NCBI GenBank assembly: GCA_963839955.1
Contig: CAWIXB010000001.1
Location: 1,116,001 to 1,180,000, forward strand
Direction: 5' to 3'
DNA: 64,000 bases
Source of the DNA: CAWIXB01 sp963839955
GTDB taxonomy: Bacteria > Actinomycetota > Actinomycetes > JACCUZ01
Position numbers and translations under genes: made by a program. The notes below the pieces were generated by a model. It was given only the letters and a program-made list of their open reading frames with translations, was not told the origin of the DNA and did not search any database. Shown here piece by piece: positions 9,013 to 17,550 of the stretch. How positions within the stretch are numbered: position 1 is the first letter of the stretch; every line of letters begins with the position of its first letter.

Positions 9013-9777
9013 TCACATGCTGGTGATGGCCGACATCGGGCCCATCACGATGCGCGGGTGCTTCGCGGGTGAGAGCCAGCGCAGCACGCCGCGCATGTGG
9101 CGATAGCGAACCGAGACGCAGCCTTCCGTCGCACCCGGCCCGTTCACGTGCAGGAAGATGCCGCCGCCCTTGCTCGTGTTCGCCCTCTCGCGCGCGAACC
9201 ACTGCCCGTTCGAGCGGTAAAGACCGCTGGGGATGTTGTAGTTGATGACGACGCCGTAGCGGTACTGCCCGCCGTAGCTCCACAGGTTCTCCGCCCAGCT
9301 CTTGCGCCATTGGGCGGCAGCGACGCGGCGCGACTGGAGGACGTTGTAGGTCCGGGCGTCGCGGGGGTCGTAGGGCCACCAGTCGTTGCTGTCGAACCGG
9401 CGGTAGGACATCGCAGTGCCCGGGTCGCCGTACCGGCCGAAGGCGCGGGTCAGAGTGAACGTGCCGGCCGGCGTTGTGCCGGTGCTCTGGCGGCGGTACC
9501 GCGCTCGCACGAAACCGTTGCTCCCGATGCGGGCACGGACGGGCGAGAAGATCGCGTGCCAGCGTCCGTCGGCCGCCTTGCGGTAGGTGCGGAACGTCGC
9601 GTACGACGACCGCCACGACGGCGTCGTGACGACGATGACCTGCTGGGCGTTACCCAGATGGCTCAGCCGCGACGGGTGATAGGCCGGGACGCGGGCGCTG
9701 GCCTGGGGAGCGACCAGCAACGGGGCGACGGCGGCGACGAGGGCGACGACGGCAAGTGCAGAGTGGCGGGGGCGCAC
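9013..9777 (-). CDS. Secreted L,D-transpeptidase-like (YkuD) protein
   Basis: The 254-residue protein has a clear signal peptide (about residues 1-28, ending APQASA). The YkuD-type catalytic stretch near the C-terminus has His210 in FLHVNGPG and Cys220 in ATEGCVSV, the usual His...Gly...Cys arrangement. Such enzymes form 3-3 cross-links in peptidoglycan or are remote relatives with unknown wall substrates. A Tyr/Trp/Arg-rich central part (SNDWWPYDPRDARTYNV) is typical of the actinobacterial subgroup. It converges on the whiG gene 16 bases away. Confidence 0.85.
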   Translation of the reverse strand: MRPRHSALAVVALVAAVAPLLVAPQASARVPAYHPSRLSHLGNAQQVIVVTTPSWRSSYATFRTYRKAADGRWHAIFSPVRARIGSNGFVRARYRRQSTGTTPAGTFTLTRAFGRYGDPGTAMSYRRFDSNDWWPYDPRDARTYNVLQSRRVAAAQWRKSWAENLWSYGGQYRYGVVINYNIPSGLYRSNGQWFARERANTSKGGGIFLHVNGPGATEGCVSVRYRHMRGVLRWLSPAKHPRIVMGPMSAITSM

Positions 9778-9860
9778 GCCTCAGTATCGGCACGGTGCGG
9801 CTCCACGTGAAGGACCGCTGGCCGGCGTGGCACCCGACGCCTCTGCGTAGGCTGCCACGC

Positions 9861-11051
9861 ATGCCCGGCGAGCCCGCGACGCACGACGAGCCCAACGACC
9901 TCTGGGGGCCAGGCTGGCCCGAGATCCGCGCACTGTGGCCGCTCGAGCAGACGGTCGCGCACCTCAACCACGGCTCCTACGGGGCGGTGCCCAAGGCGGT
10001 GCTCGAGGAGCAGCAGTCATGGCGCGAGCGCATGGAGACGAACCCGCTCCGGTTCATGTCCCGTGAGCTGCCGGACGCGCTCGACCAGGCCCGCGGCGAG
10101 GTCGCGGCGTTCCTGGGGACGGACCCCGCCGGCCTGGCGTTCGTCCACAACGCCACCACCGCGATCAGCACGGTGCTGGCGTGCTTTCCCCTCGAGCCGG
10201 GTGACGAGCTGCTGATCACCGACCACGCCTACGGAGCGGTCGGGATCGCCGCCCGCCGGTGGACCGCGGCCGCGGGCGCCTCGGTGGTGACCGCCCACGT
10301 GCCGCTCGAAGCGTCCGAGGACGCAGCCGTCGAGGCCGTGCTCGCCTCGGTCACCGACCGGACCACGCTGGCGATCCTCGAGCACGTGACCTCACCGACT
10401 GCCCGGCGCCTGCCGCTGGTGTCGCTCGTGCCGGCGCTGCAGGAGCGCGGTGTGGCGGTGGCCGTGGACGCGGCCCACGCGCCCGGGATGCTGGCGGTGG
10501 ACGTCGATCGGCTCGGCGCCGACTTCTGGACCGGCAACCTGCACAAGTGGTGCTGCGCACCACGGGGCGCCGCCGTGCTGCACGCAGCTCCACACCGCCG
10601 GCCACAGCTGCGCCCCCTCGTCGCCTCCTGGGGCGAGGACCGGGGCTTCCCGCGCTCCTTCAACGACATCGGCACCAACGACCTGACTGCATGGCTGGCG
10701 GCGCCGCGAGCCCTCCGGGTGCTGGACCGGCTCGGCTTCGACCGGGTCCGGCGGTACAACGTCGAGCTCGCCGTCGCGGGGCAGATCGAGGTTGCCGCGG
10801 CGCTGGGCCTCGGTGCCGACGAGCTGCCCCGCGACCCGGCAGTCAGCATGCAGCTCGTGCCGCTGCCCGACGGACTGGCCACCTCGGAGGAGGAGGCGAG
10901 CGCCTTGCAGGACCGGATCGGTGAGTCGGTCTCGGTCGAGGTCGGGGTGACGACGTGGTGCGGACGGGGGTTCGTCCGGCTCTCGGCCCACGCCTACAAC
11001 GCGCCGTCGGACTACGCGCGTCTCGCGGCGCAGCTGCCCGCGCTGCTCTGA
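9861..11051 (+). CDS. Class V aminotransferase family protein (isopenicillin-N-epimerase-like)
   Basis: This 396-residue PLP enzyme has LNHGSYGAVP near the N-terminus, HNATTAISTVLACF, the PLP-ring contact VAVDAAHAPGML, and the PLP lysine in GNLHKWCCAPRG. The N-terminal HGSYG and C-terminal RLSAHAYN motifs match the isopenicillin N epimerase-like/cysteine-desulfurase-like branch. The actual substrate is unknown. No beta-lactam or thiol-peptide genes are nearby. The ATG at 9861 is 83 bases from the divergent YkuD gene, leaving a small shared promoter region. Confidence 0.85.
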   Translation: MPGEPATHDEPNDLWGPGWPEIRALWPLEQTVAHLNHGSYGAVPKAVLEEQQSWRERMETNPLRFMSRELPDALDQARGEVAAFLGTDPAGLAFVHNATTAISTVLACFPLEPGDELLITDHAYGAVGIAARRWTAAAGASVVTAHVPLEASEDAAVEAVLASVTDRTTLAILEHVTSPTARRLPLVSLVPALQERGVAVAVDAAHAPGMLAVDVDRLGADFWTGNLHKWCCAPRGAAVLHAAPHRRPQLRPLVASWGEDRGFPRSFNDIGTNDLTAWLAAPRALRVLDRLGFDRVRRYNVELAVAGQIEVAAALGLGADELPRDPAVSMQLVPLPDGLATSEEEASALQDRIGESVSVEVGVTTWCGRGFVRLSAHAYNAPSDYARLAAQLPALL

Positions 11052-11064
11052 GCCGTCGCGGCTC
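11050..11064. terminator. Candidate bidirectional hairpin terminator between convergent genes
   Basis: A perfect 6-bp stem, GAGCCG and CGGCTC around TCG, sits on the stop codon of the aminotransferase gene and 9 bases from the end of the convergent M23 gene. There is no T-tract, so it would be a weak or Rho-assisted terminator. Position is the main support. Confidence 0.4.
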
Positions 11065-11072
11065 TGCGGGCG

Positions 11073-11756
11073 TCACGGCCACCACCCGGTCGGTGGCGAT
11101 CGGGCGGATAGCCACGGCGACCCGGGCAGCCCCGCCGGCGCAGGCAGCCATGCAGGACCAGGCAGCCATGCAGGACCAGGCAGCCACGCCGGTCTCGGCT
11201 GCCACGCCGATGCGGCCGGCCAGGGAGCCGATCCGCGATCCAACACCGGCAGCAGCCGCACCGGCCGGTGGCCCAGCAGGGCCAGCGGGTCGAGGTAGAC
11301 GTCTCCTCGGAGCCATCCCCAGTGCAGGCAGGAGCGTGGCGGGCAGTGGCTGCCCCCGGCGCCCAGCCGGCCGAGCGGATCGCCGGCCCGCAGGCGCTCA
11401 CCGCGGCGGACGGCGGCCACCACTGGTTGGTAGGTGGTCCGGGTGCCGTCGTCGTGGGTGACCGTGACGACCGGGACCCCCGCGACCGAGCCGGTGAAGG
11501 TGACGCGTCCGGGACCGGCGGACCGGACGACGGCGCCACCCGCACCGGCCAGGTCGACGCCCCGGTGGCCTGGCCCGTAAGGCGAGTCCGGCTGGTCGAA
11601 GCCGCGCACGACGCTCGTCGCCCCGGCCAGCGGCCACACCCAGCCGTCCCGGGCCGGACCGACGACCGGCTGGGACCCGGTGGCGGCCGCGGCCAGAGGG
11701 CCGGGCACGAGGATGAGCGCGACAGCCGCCATGACTGCCCATCTGCGCAGACGCAT
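11073..11756 (-). CDS. Secreted M23-family peptidase-like protein, probably degenerate
   Basis: The 227-residue protein has a signal peptide (residues 1-25) and a LytM/M23 core. Zinc ligands His64 and Asp68 (HRGVD) and His145 are present. The usual HxH pair reads Cys143-Leu-His145, so the first histidine, normally the catalytic base, is missing, and the usual YxH motif reads Tyr-Gln-Pro. It may bind rather than cut peptidoglycan. The C-terminal 50 residues are a Pro/Trp/Ala/Leu-rich repeat tail (PAWLPG units). A family member beside rpsB is usual in actinobacteria. Confidence 0.82.
   Translation of the reverse strand: MRLRRWAVMAAVALILVPGPLAAAATGSQPVVGPARDGWVWPLAGATSVVRGFDQPDSPYGPGHRGVDLAGAGGAVVRSAGPGRVTFTGSVAGVPVVTVTHDDGTRTTYQPVVAAVRRGERLRAGDPLGRLGAGGSHCPPRSCLHWGWLRGDVYLDPLALLGHRPVRLLPVLDRGSAPWPAASAWQPRPAWLPGPAWLPGPAWLPAPAGLPGSPWLSARSPPTGWWP
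11141..11176. repeat. Two perfect 18-bp tandem units in the M23 C-terminal tail
   Basis: CAGGCAGCCATGCAGGAC occurs twice in tandem, followed by a partial third copy. Read on the minus strand it encodes hexapeptide units of the PAWLPG type at the C-terminus of the M23-like protein. The near-perfect copies suggest recent slippage expansion. Confidence 0.85.
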
Positions 11757-12110
11757 GACGGCAGGCTGGCCTGCACGCGGAGCGGCCGGGCAGGGTCGCG
11801 CCGATCTGTGGACGGCGCGAGTGCGCTCCGGGCTGTGGATTCACCGATTTCCGCCGCCTGGCCAGCCCGGCGTACACTCGCCGCAGCGGCCCGCTTCCAC
11901 GGGTCGACTTCGCACGCCCACATCCGCCGCGCTCCATCGGTGGCGGGGGCGCGCTCATCGGTCCGCCCGACCCGCGATGGCGACGGCGGCGAGCGTGCTT
12001 CGCGGGCGTCAGGTGCGCGCGGTCACCCGGCCACGTGCAGGACAACCGAGCGCGGGCCCGGGCGTCATCGGCGCCGTGACCCGCACGAGTACGGAAGGCA
12101 GGGCACGGAC
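11757..12110. other. 354-base gene-free region upstream of rpsB
   Basis: This stretch separates the divergent M23-like gene and rpsB. Open frames run through it, but none shows a recognisable product or a good ribosome binding site. It should hold the rpsB-tsf promoter and the promoter of the M23 gene. A TACACT hexamer at 11873 is the best -10 candidate; a GGAAGG near 12093 serves rpsB. Confidence 0.6.
11873..11878 (+). promoter_or_regulatory. Candidate -10 element for rpsB-tsf
   Basis: TACACT fits the TANNNT pattern of actinobacterial housekeeping -10 boxes. No convincing -35 is found at 16-19 bases upstream. It would give a leader of about 230 bases before the rpsB GTG. Confidence 0.3.
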
Positions 12111-13142
12111 GTGACGTCGCAGCCCACGAAGTCCCCGGCCAACCAGGTCGTGAGCATGAAGCAGCTGCTCGAGAGTGGCGTGCACTTCGGCCACCAGACC
12201 CGGCGCTGGAACCCCAAGATGAAGCGCTTCATCTTCACCGAGCGCAACGGCATCTACATCATCGACCTGCAGCAGTCGCTGTCCTACATCGACCGCGCGT
12301 ACGAGTTCATCAAGGAGACCGTCGCCCACGGCGGCTCGGTGATGTTCGTCGGCACCAAGAAGCAGGCTCAGGAGACCGTGGCCGAGCAAGCCACCCGCGT
12401 CGGCATGCCCTACGTCAACCAGCGCTGGCTGGGCGGCATGCTCACCAACTTCCAGACCGTGCACGGCCGGCTCCAGCGGCTCAAGGAGCTCGAGCAGCTC
12501 GACTTCGACGACGTGCCGGGCTCCGGCATGACCAAGAAGGAGCTGCTGGTTCTCCAGCGCGAGAAGGAGAAGCTGGAGAAGACGCTCGGCGGCATCCGCG
12601 ACATGGCTCGCGTGCCCAGTGCGGTGTGGATCATCGACACCAAGAAGGAGCACATCGCCGTCGGCGAGGCGCACAAGCTCGGCATCCCGGTCGTCGCGAT
12701 CCTCGACACCAACTGCGACCCCGACGACGTCGACTACAAGATCCCCGGCAACGACGACGCGATCCGCTCGGTCACCCTCCTGACCAGAGTCATCGCCGAC
12801 GCGGTGGCTGACGGGCTCATGGCCAGGGTGCGCAGCTCGCAGGACGGCGACGAGAAGCCGTCGGCCGACGGCCAGCTCGCCACCGACGAGCCGCTGCCCG
12901 AGTGGGAGCAGGCCCTGCTTCGCGGTCAGGCCAGTGACTCGACTCCGGCCCCCGCAGCCGGCCAGCCCGTCGAGGGTGCCGGCGTCGAGGCACCGGCGTC
13001 CGAGGCCGCGGCGTACGAAGCCGCGGCGCCCGAGAGCGCTCCGGCGCCCGAGAGCGCCCCGGCGCCCGAGGCTGCGGCCGCCGCGAGCGCACCGGCCGCC
13101 CAGGGCGAGCAGCCCGAGCCGGCCAAGCCCGCCGAGTCCTGA
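12111..13142 (+). CDS. rpsB: 30S ribosomal protein S2
   Basis: The 343-residue protein has the uS2 signatures MKQLLESGVHFGHQTRRWNP, GTKKQAQ, NQRWLGGMLTNF and IPVVAILDTNCDPDDVDYKIPGNDDAIRS. The last 90 or so residues are an Ala/Pro/Glu-rich low-complexity tail with repeats such as APESAPAPESAPAPE. An acidic tail of this kind is common in actinobacterial S2. I chose the GTG at 12111, which follows GGAAGG. An ATG at 12156 just before the conserved start is an alternative. It is followed by tsf as usual. Confidence 0.96.
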   Translation: MTSQPTKSPANQVVSMKQLLESGVHFGHQTRRWNPKMKRFIFTERNGIYIIDLQQSLSYIDRAYEFIKETVAHGGSVMFVGTKKQAQETVAEQATRVGMPYVNQRWLGGMLTNFQTVHGRLQRLKELEQLDFDDVPGSGMTKKELLVLQREKEKLEKTLGGIRDMARVPSAVWIIDTKKEHIAVGEAHKLGIPVVAILDTNCDPDDVDYKIPGNDDAIRSVTLLTRVIADAVADGLMARVRSSQDGDEKPSADGQLATDEPLPEWEQALLRGQASDSTPAPAAGQPVEGAGVEAPASEAAAYEAAAPESAPAPESAPAPEAAAAASAPAAQGEQPEPAKPAES

Positions 13143-13206
13143 CCCGCAGGTGCGGCAAGGCGGGCTCGGTGGTCGCCCGGCCCGCTGCGGTGGGGACCCG
13201 ACGCGG

Positions 13207-13234
13207 CACACGACACACGACACACGACACACGA
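13207..13234. repeat. Four perfect 7-bp tandem repeats between rpsB and tsf
   Basis: CACACGA is repeated four times without mismatch in the 116-base gap between rpsB and tsf, ending 24 bases before the tsf ATG. The array precedes the tsf ribosome binding region and would be transcribed in the rpsB-tsf mRNA. Confidence 0.95.
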
Positions 13235-13258
13235 CGAGAGAGTGGGACAGAGGCAGTG

Positions 13259-14089
13259 ATGGCGAAGATCAGCGCCGCAGACGTCAAGAAGCTCCGCGAC
13301 GCCACCGGCGCCGGGATGATGGCGGCGAAGCGCGCGCTCGAGGATGCCGGCGGTGACTTCGACCAGGCGGTCGAGAACCTGCGCATCAAGGGCGAGACGA
13401 AGGTGCGTGAGCGCGGCGCCGAGCGCACCGCGAGCAACGGCCTCGTCGCGTCCGCGGAGGGCGCGATGATCCAGCTCAGCTGCGAGACAGACTTCGTCGC
13501 GAAGAACGAGCAGTTCCAGCAGCTTGCCGCCGACATCGTCGCGCACGCGGCGAAGACCGGCTCTGCTGACCCGCAGGTGCTGCTCGGCGAGACCCTGGCC
13601 GACGGCAAGACGGTGCAGGAGAACATCGACGCGCTCGCCGCCGTCATCGGCGAGAAGCTCGAGCTGAGCAAGGTCACGGTGCTCGGTGGCGACGACGCGC
13701 ACATCGCGGCGTACATGCACAAGCGCTCGGCAGACCTGCCGCCGCAGGTCGGCGTGCTGGTCGAGTTCGAGGGCGGCGACATCGCCGCGGCTCGTGGCGC
13801 GGCGATGCAGGTGGCCGCGATGAAGCCGCAGTTCGTCTCCCGTGACGAGGTGCCCGCCGACGTGATCGACAACGAGCGGCGAGTGGCCGAGAAGACCGCG
13901 CGCGAGGAGGGCAAGCCCGAGCAGGCGCTGCCCAAGATCGTCGAAGGTCGCCTCAACGGCTTCTTCAAGGAGGTCGCGCTGCTCGAGCAGTCCTCGGTGC
14001 AGGACAGCAAGAAGACGGTCAAGGTGGTGCTGGACGAGGCCGGCGTGACGGTGCGCCGCTTCGCCCGCTACGAGGTCGGCGGTAGCTGA
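13259..14089 (+). CDS. tsf: Elongation factor Ts
   Basis: EF-Ts recycles EF-Tu by exchanging GDP for GTP. The 276-residue protein starts MAKISAADVKKLRDATGAGMM, the conserved N-terminal domain that contacts EF-Tu. The core includes LSCETDFVAKNEQFQ and MKPQFVSRDEVP. The length is normal for actinobacterial EF-Ts. The ATG is preceded by an in-frame GTG one codon earlier; the ATG is favoured by family alignment. Confidence 0.97.
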   Translation: MAKISAADVKKLRDATGAGMMAAKRALEDAGGDFDQAVENLRIKGETKVRERGAERTASNGLVASAEGAMIQLSCETDFVAKNEQFQQLAADIVAHAAKTGSADPQVLLGETLADGKTVQENIDALAAVIGEKLELSKVTVLGGDDAHIAAYMHKRSADLPPQVGVLVEFEGGDIAAARGAAMQVAAMKPQFVSRDEVPADVIDNERRVAEKTAREEGKPEQALPKIVEGRLNGFFKEVALLEQSSVQDSKKTVKVVLDEAGVTVRRFARYEVGGS

Positions 14090-14103
14090 CCCGGCCGGCC
14101 GGG
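14090..14103. terminator. Perfect GC palindrome right after the tsf stop
   Basis: CCCGGCCGGCCGGG is a 14-base perfect palindrome starting one base after the tsf stop codon. In RNA it can form a very stable 5-bp stem with a CCGG loop. It lacks a U-tract, so it may act as a 3-prime end stabiliser or weak terminator separating rpsB-tsf from pyrH-frr. Confidence 0.35.
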
Positions 14104-14164
14104 CGCTGCGCTCTGGCAGACTGCCTGGCAGGGAGAACGATCACCGACGAGGAGGGGCCCGACC

Positions 14165-14914
14165 GTGGCGAGATCCGCGAGTGGCACGGACACGGGCTTT
14201 GACCGGGTGCTGCTCAAGCTGGGCGGCGAGATGTTCGGCGGCGGCAAGATCGGGGTCGACCCCGACGTCGTCGCCACCATCGCGCGCCAGCTCGCCGAGG
14301 TGGTCAAGGGCGGGACGCAGGTCGCGGTGGTCATCGGCGGCGGCAACTTCTTCCGCGGCCACGAGCTGCAGGAGCGCGGCATGGACCGTGCCCGCGCCGA
14401 CTACATGGGCATGCTCGGCACGGTGATGAACTGCCTCGCGCTGCAGGACTTCCTGGAGCGCGCAGGCGTCGAGACGCGGGTGCAGACCGCCATCGCCATG
14501 GGCCAGATCGCCGAGCCCTACATCCCGCGCCGCGCCATCCGCCACCTGGAGAAGGGGCGCGTCGTCATCTTCGGTGCCGGCGCGGGCATGCCCTACTTCT
14601 CCACCGACACCACGGCCGCCCAGCGGGCGCTCGAGATCGACGCCCAGGTCGTGCTCATGGGCAAGGGCGTGGACGGCGTCTACGACTCCGACCCGCGGGT
14701 GAACGAGGGCGCCAAGAAGTTCGACGCGATCCCCTACACCGAGGTGCTGCGCCGCCGGCTCAAGGTGGCCGACGCCACCGCCTTCAGCCTGTGCATGGAC
14801 AACAAGATGCCCATCATCGTCTTCAACCTGCTGCAGGAGGGCAACATCGCACGCGCTGTGCGTGGTGAGAGGATCGGCACCTTGGTGTCCACCGAAGGCG
14901 CGCCGACCCCGTGA
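14165..14914 (+). CDS. pyrH: UMP kinase
   Basis: This kinase makes UDP from UMP and ATP in pyrimidine synthesis. The 249-residue amino-acid-kinase-fold protein has LLKLGGEMFGG, VVIGGGNFFRG, ARADYMGMLGTVMN, AIAMGQIAEPYIPRRA, the FGAGAGMPYFSTDT loop and LMGKGVDGVYDSDPR. The GTG start at 14165 follows GAGGAGGGG at a good spacing. It lies between tsf and frr as in most bacteria. Confidence 0.97.
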   Translation: MARSASGTDTGFDRVLLKLGGEMFGGGKIGVDPDVVATIARQLAEVVKGGTQVAVVIGGGNFFRGHELQERGMDRARADYMGMLGTVMNCLALQDFLERAGVETRVQTAIAMGQIAEPYIPRRAIRHLEKGRVVIFGAGAGMPYFSTDTTAAQRALEIDAQVVLMGKGVDGVYDSDPRVNEGAKKFDAIPYTEVLRRRLKVADATAFSLCMDNKMPIIVFNLLQEGNIARAVRGERIGTLVSTEGAPTP

Positions 14915-14960
14915 CGCCGGGGCAGACCGTCGTACGACGACCAACGACCGGGAGCCGACC

Positions 14961-15518
14961 TTGATCGACGACACACTCCTCGAGGCAGAGGAGAAGATGG
15001 AGAAGGCCGTCTCGGTCGCCCGGGACGACTTCACCAGCATCCGCACCGGGCGGGCGAACCCCTCGATGTTCGCCAAGATCGTGGCCGACTACTACGGCGC
15101 TCCCACGCCGGTCAACCAACTCGCGTCCTTCCACATCGTCGACGCGCGGATGCTCACGCTGACGCCCTACGACAAGGGCGCGATGGGCTCCATCGAGAAG
15201 GCGATCCGCGACTCCGACCTGGGTGTCAACCCGACGAACGACGGCAACCTCATCCGCATCGCCTTCCCGCAGCTCACCGAGGAGCGGCGCAAGGAGTTCA
15301 TCAAGGTCGCGCGCTCCAAGGCCGAGGACGCCCGCATCTCCATCCGCAGTGTCCGACGGCACGCCAAGGACGACCTGGAGAAGCTGGCCAAGAAGGGCGA
15401 GGTCGGCGAGGACGACGTGCATCGCGCGGAGAAGCACCTCGACGAGGTCACGCACAAGTACGTCGCGCAGATCGACGACGTCCTCAAGCACAAGGAGGCC
15501 GAGCTCCTCGAGGTGTGA
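14961..15518 (+). CDS. frr: Ribosome recycling factor
   Basis: RRF splits the post-termination ribosome with EF-G. The 185-residue protein has the standard length and motifs: ARDDFTSIRTGRANPSMF, DYYGAPTPVNQLASF, LTPYDKGAMGSIEKAI, FPQLTEERRKEFIK and RRHAKDDLEKLAKKGE. The start is a TTG preceded by GGGAG; no ATG or GTG gives the normal N-terminus. It follows pyrH by 46 bases and its stop lies at the start of cdsA. Confidence 0.97.
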   Translation: MIDDTLLEAEEKMEKAVSVARDDFTSIRTGRANPSMFAKIVADYYGAPTPVNQLASFHIVDARMLTLTPYDKGAMGSIEKAIRDSDLGVNPTNDGNLIRIAFPQLTEERRKEFIKVARSKAEDARISIRSVRRHAKDDLEKLAKKGEVGEDDVHRAEKHLDEVTHKYVAQIDDVLKHKEAELLEV

Positions 15519-15532
15519 GGGCTCGAACGCCG

Positions 15533-16414
15533 ATGTCGACCGACCTGCCTGGCGCCGCCGCGTTCGAACCGGTGGCCATGGAGCCGGAGCCGCCGCCCGA
15601 GCGGCGAGGCCGCGCCGGCCGCGACCTTACCGCCGCCATCGCCGTCGGCCTCGGACTCGCGGCCGTCGTCCTCGTCTCGCTGTTCGTCTGGCGTGCGGCG
15701 TTCGTCGGGGTCGTCGCCGCAGCGATCATCCTCGGGCTGTGGGAGCTCGCGAACGCACTGGGCGGGTCGCAGGTCCGGGTGCCGGTGGTGCCCACGGTGG
15801 TCGGAGCGGTCGCGATACTCGCCGCCGCCTACGCCGGCGGGCCGGAAGCCATGCTCGTGGCGCTCTCCCTGACGGTGCTCGCCGTGCTGGTGTGGCGTCT
15901 GCCCGAGTCTCCCGAGGGTTACGTTCGTGACGCGACAGCGAGCCTGTTCGCGGTCATGTACCTGCCCTTTCTCGCCGGCTTCGCCGTCCTTCTTCTTCGG
16001 CCGGACGACGGTGCCCGGCGCGTCGTGCTCTTCATCCTCCTCACGGTGCTCAGCGATGTGGGGGGCTACGCCGCGGGAGTGCTCTTCGGCCGCCATCCCC
16101 TGGCCCCACGGGTCAGCCCGAACAAGTCGTGGGAGGGTCTGGCCGGGTCGGCGCTGTTCTGCGCGGTGGGCGGCGCCATCGCGTTGCCCGCGCTGCTCGA
16201 CGAGCGCGCGTTGGACGGAGTTGTGCTCGGTCTCGCCCTCGCTGCCACCGCGACGCTCGGCGACCTCGGTGAGTCGATGATCAAGCGTGATCTCGGCATC
16301 AAGGACATGGGGGCGTTGCTGCCCGGCCACGGTGGAGTCATGGACCGGCTCGACTCGCTGCTGCCCGGCGCCCCCGTCGCGTTCGTGCTGCTGACGTGGC
16401 TGGCCCCTCTCTGA
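15533..16414 (+). CDS. cdsA: Phosphatidate cytidylyltransferase
   Basis: This membrane enzyme makes CDP-diacylglycerol from phosphatidate and CTP for phospholipid synthesis. The 293-residue protein has a short hydrophilic N-terminus and about eight membrane segments. The C-terminal CDS signature is complete: SDVGGYAAGVLFGRHPLAP, SPNKSWEGLAGS, GDLGESMIKRDLGIKDMG and PGHGGVMDRLDSL. The start is either the ATG at 15533 or a GTG at 15515 that overlaps the frr stop. The ATG is preferred, without a strong ribosome binding site. Confidence 0.95.
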   Translation: MSTDLPGAAAFEPVAMEPEPPPERRGRAGRDLTAAIAVGLGLAAVVLVSLFVWRAAFVGVVAAAIILGLWELANALGGSQVRVPVVPTVVGAVAILAAAYAGGPEAMLVALSLTVLAVLVWRLPESPEGYVRDATASLFAVMYLPFLAGFAVLLLRPDDGARRVVLFILLTVLSDVGGYAAGVLFGRHPLAPRVSPNKSWEGLAGSALFCAVGGAIALPALLDERALDGVVLGLALAATATLGDLGESMIKRDLGIKDMGALLPGHGGVMDRLDSLLPGAPVAFVLLTWLAPL

Positions 16415-16437
16415 CCACCTGCGACAATCGAGTCACC

Positions 16438-17550
16438 ATGGCCGTCCCGGGAGAGCTGACCTTCGCTGCACCACGCCGCGCCAAGCCGCCACGCCACCTC
16501 GCGGATCTCTCGCCGGCCGAGCGCCGAAGCGCCGTCGCCGAGCTAGGACTTCCGCCCTACCGCGCGGCCCAGGTCTCGCACCACTATTTCCAGGGACTCG
16601 TCGCCGACCCCGAGGTGATGACCGACCTGCCCAAGGCCGGTCGTGCCGACATCGCCGCGGCCTTGCTTCCGGGGCTGCTCACGCCGGTCCGCCACCTCGA
16701 CTGTGACGCCGGGATGACCCGCAAGTCCGTGTGGCGGCTCTTCGACGGAGCCACCGTCGAGAGCGTGCTGATGCGCTATCCCGACCGGGTGACCATGTGC
16801 GTGTCCTCGCAGGCGGGGTGCGGCATGAACTGCCCGTTCTGCGCCACCGGCCAGGCCGGGCTCACCCGCAACATGTCCGCCGCCGAGATCGTCGACCAGG
16901 TCGTCGCCGGTGCCCGGATGCTGCGCGACGGCGAGATCGCCGGCGGGCCGGCCCGCATCTCCAACGTGGTGTTCATGGGCATGGGCGAAGCACTGGCCAA
17001 CTACGGAGCGGCGATCGGCGCCATCCGCAGGCTCACCGACCCGGCGCCGGAGGGCCTCGGGATGTCCGCTCGCGGCATCACCATGTCGACCGTCGGTCTC
17101 GTCCCGGCCATGGACCGGCTCGCGGGCGAAGGTGTACCGGTGACCCTCGCGTTGAGCCTGCATGCGCCCGACGACGAGGTGCGCAACGAACTCGTGCCGA
17201 TCAACAACCGGTGGTCTGTTGCCGAGGCCCTGGATGCGGCGCGGCGCTACTTCGACACGACCGGACGCCGGGTGAGCATCGAGTACGCGCTCATCCGTGA
17301 CATCAACGACCAGGCGTGGCGCGGTGACATGCTCGGTCGACTGCTGAACCAGCGCGGCCGCGGTTGGGTGCACGTCAACCCGATCCCCTTGAACCCCACG
17401 CCCGGCTCGCGCTGGACGGCGAGCGACCCGAAGGTCGAGCAAGCCTTCGTCGCGGCGCTGATCGCGCGGGGCATCCCGACCACGGTGCGCGACACGCGAG
17501 GTCGTGAGATCGACGGAGCCTGCGGACAGCTCGCGACGGTGCACGCGTGA
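16438..17550 (+). CDS. rlmN: 23S rRNA/tRNA adenine-C2 methyltransferase RlmN (radical SAM)
   Basis: RlmN methylates C2 of A2503 in 23S rRNA and A37 in some tRNAs. The 370-residue protein has the radical-SAM cluster cysteines Cys128, Cys132 and Cys135 in CGMNCPFC and the methyl-carrying Cys362 in GACGQL near the C-terminus. FMGMGEALANY, ALSLHAPDDEVRNELVPIN and HVNPIPLNPTPG also match. An in-frame ATG at 16396 inside cdsA would add 14 residues; the ATG at 16438 gives the normal N-terminus. The stop overlaps the next gene by GTGA. Confidence 0.97.
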   Translation: MAVPGELTFAAPRRAKPPRHLADLSPAERRSAVAELGLPPYRAAQVSHHYFQGLVADPEVMTDLPKAGRADIAAALLPGLLTPVRHLDCDAGMTRKSVWRLFDGATVESVLMRYPDRVTMCVSSQAGCGMNCPFCATGQAGLTRNMSAAEIVDQVVAGARMLRDGEIAGGPARISNVVFMGMGEALANYGAAIGAIRRLTDPAPEGLGMSARGITMSTVGLVPAMDRLAGEGVPVTLALSLHAPDDEVRNELVPINNRWSVAEALDAARRYFDTTGRRVSIEYALIRDINDQAWRGDMLGRLLNQRGRGWVHVNPIPLNPTPGSRWTASDPKVEQAFVAALIARGIPTTVRDTRGREIDGACGQLATVHA

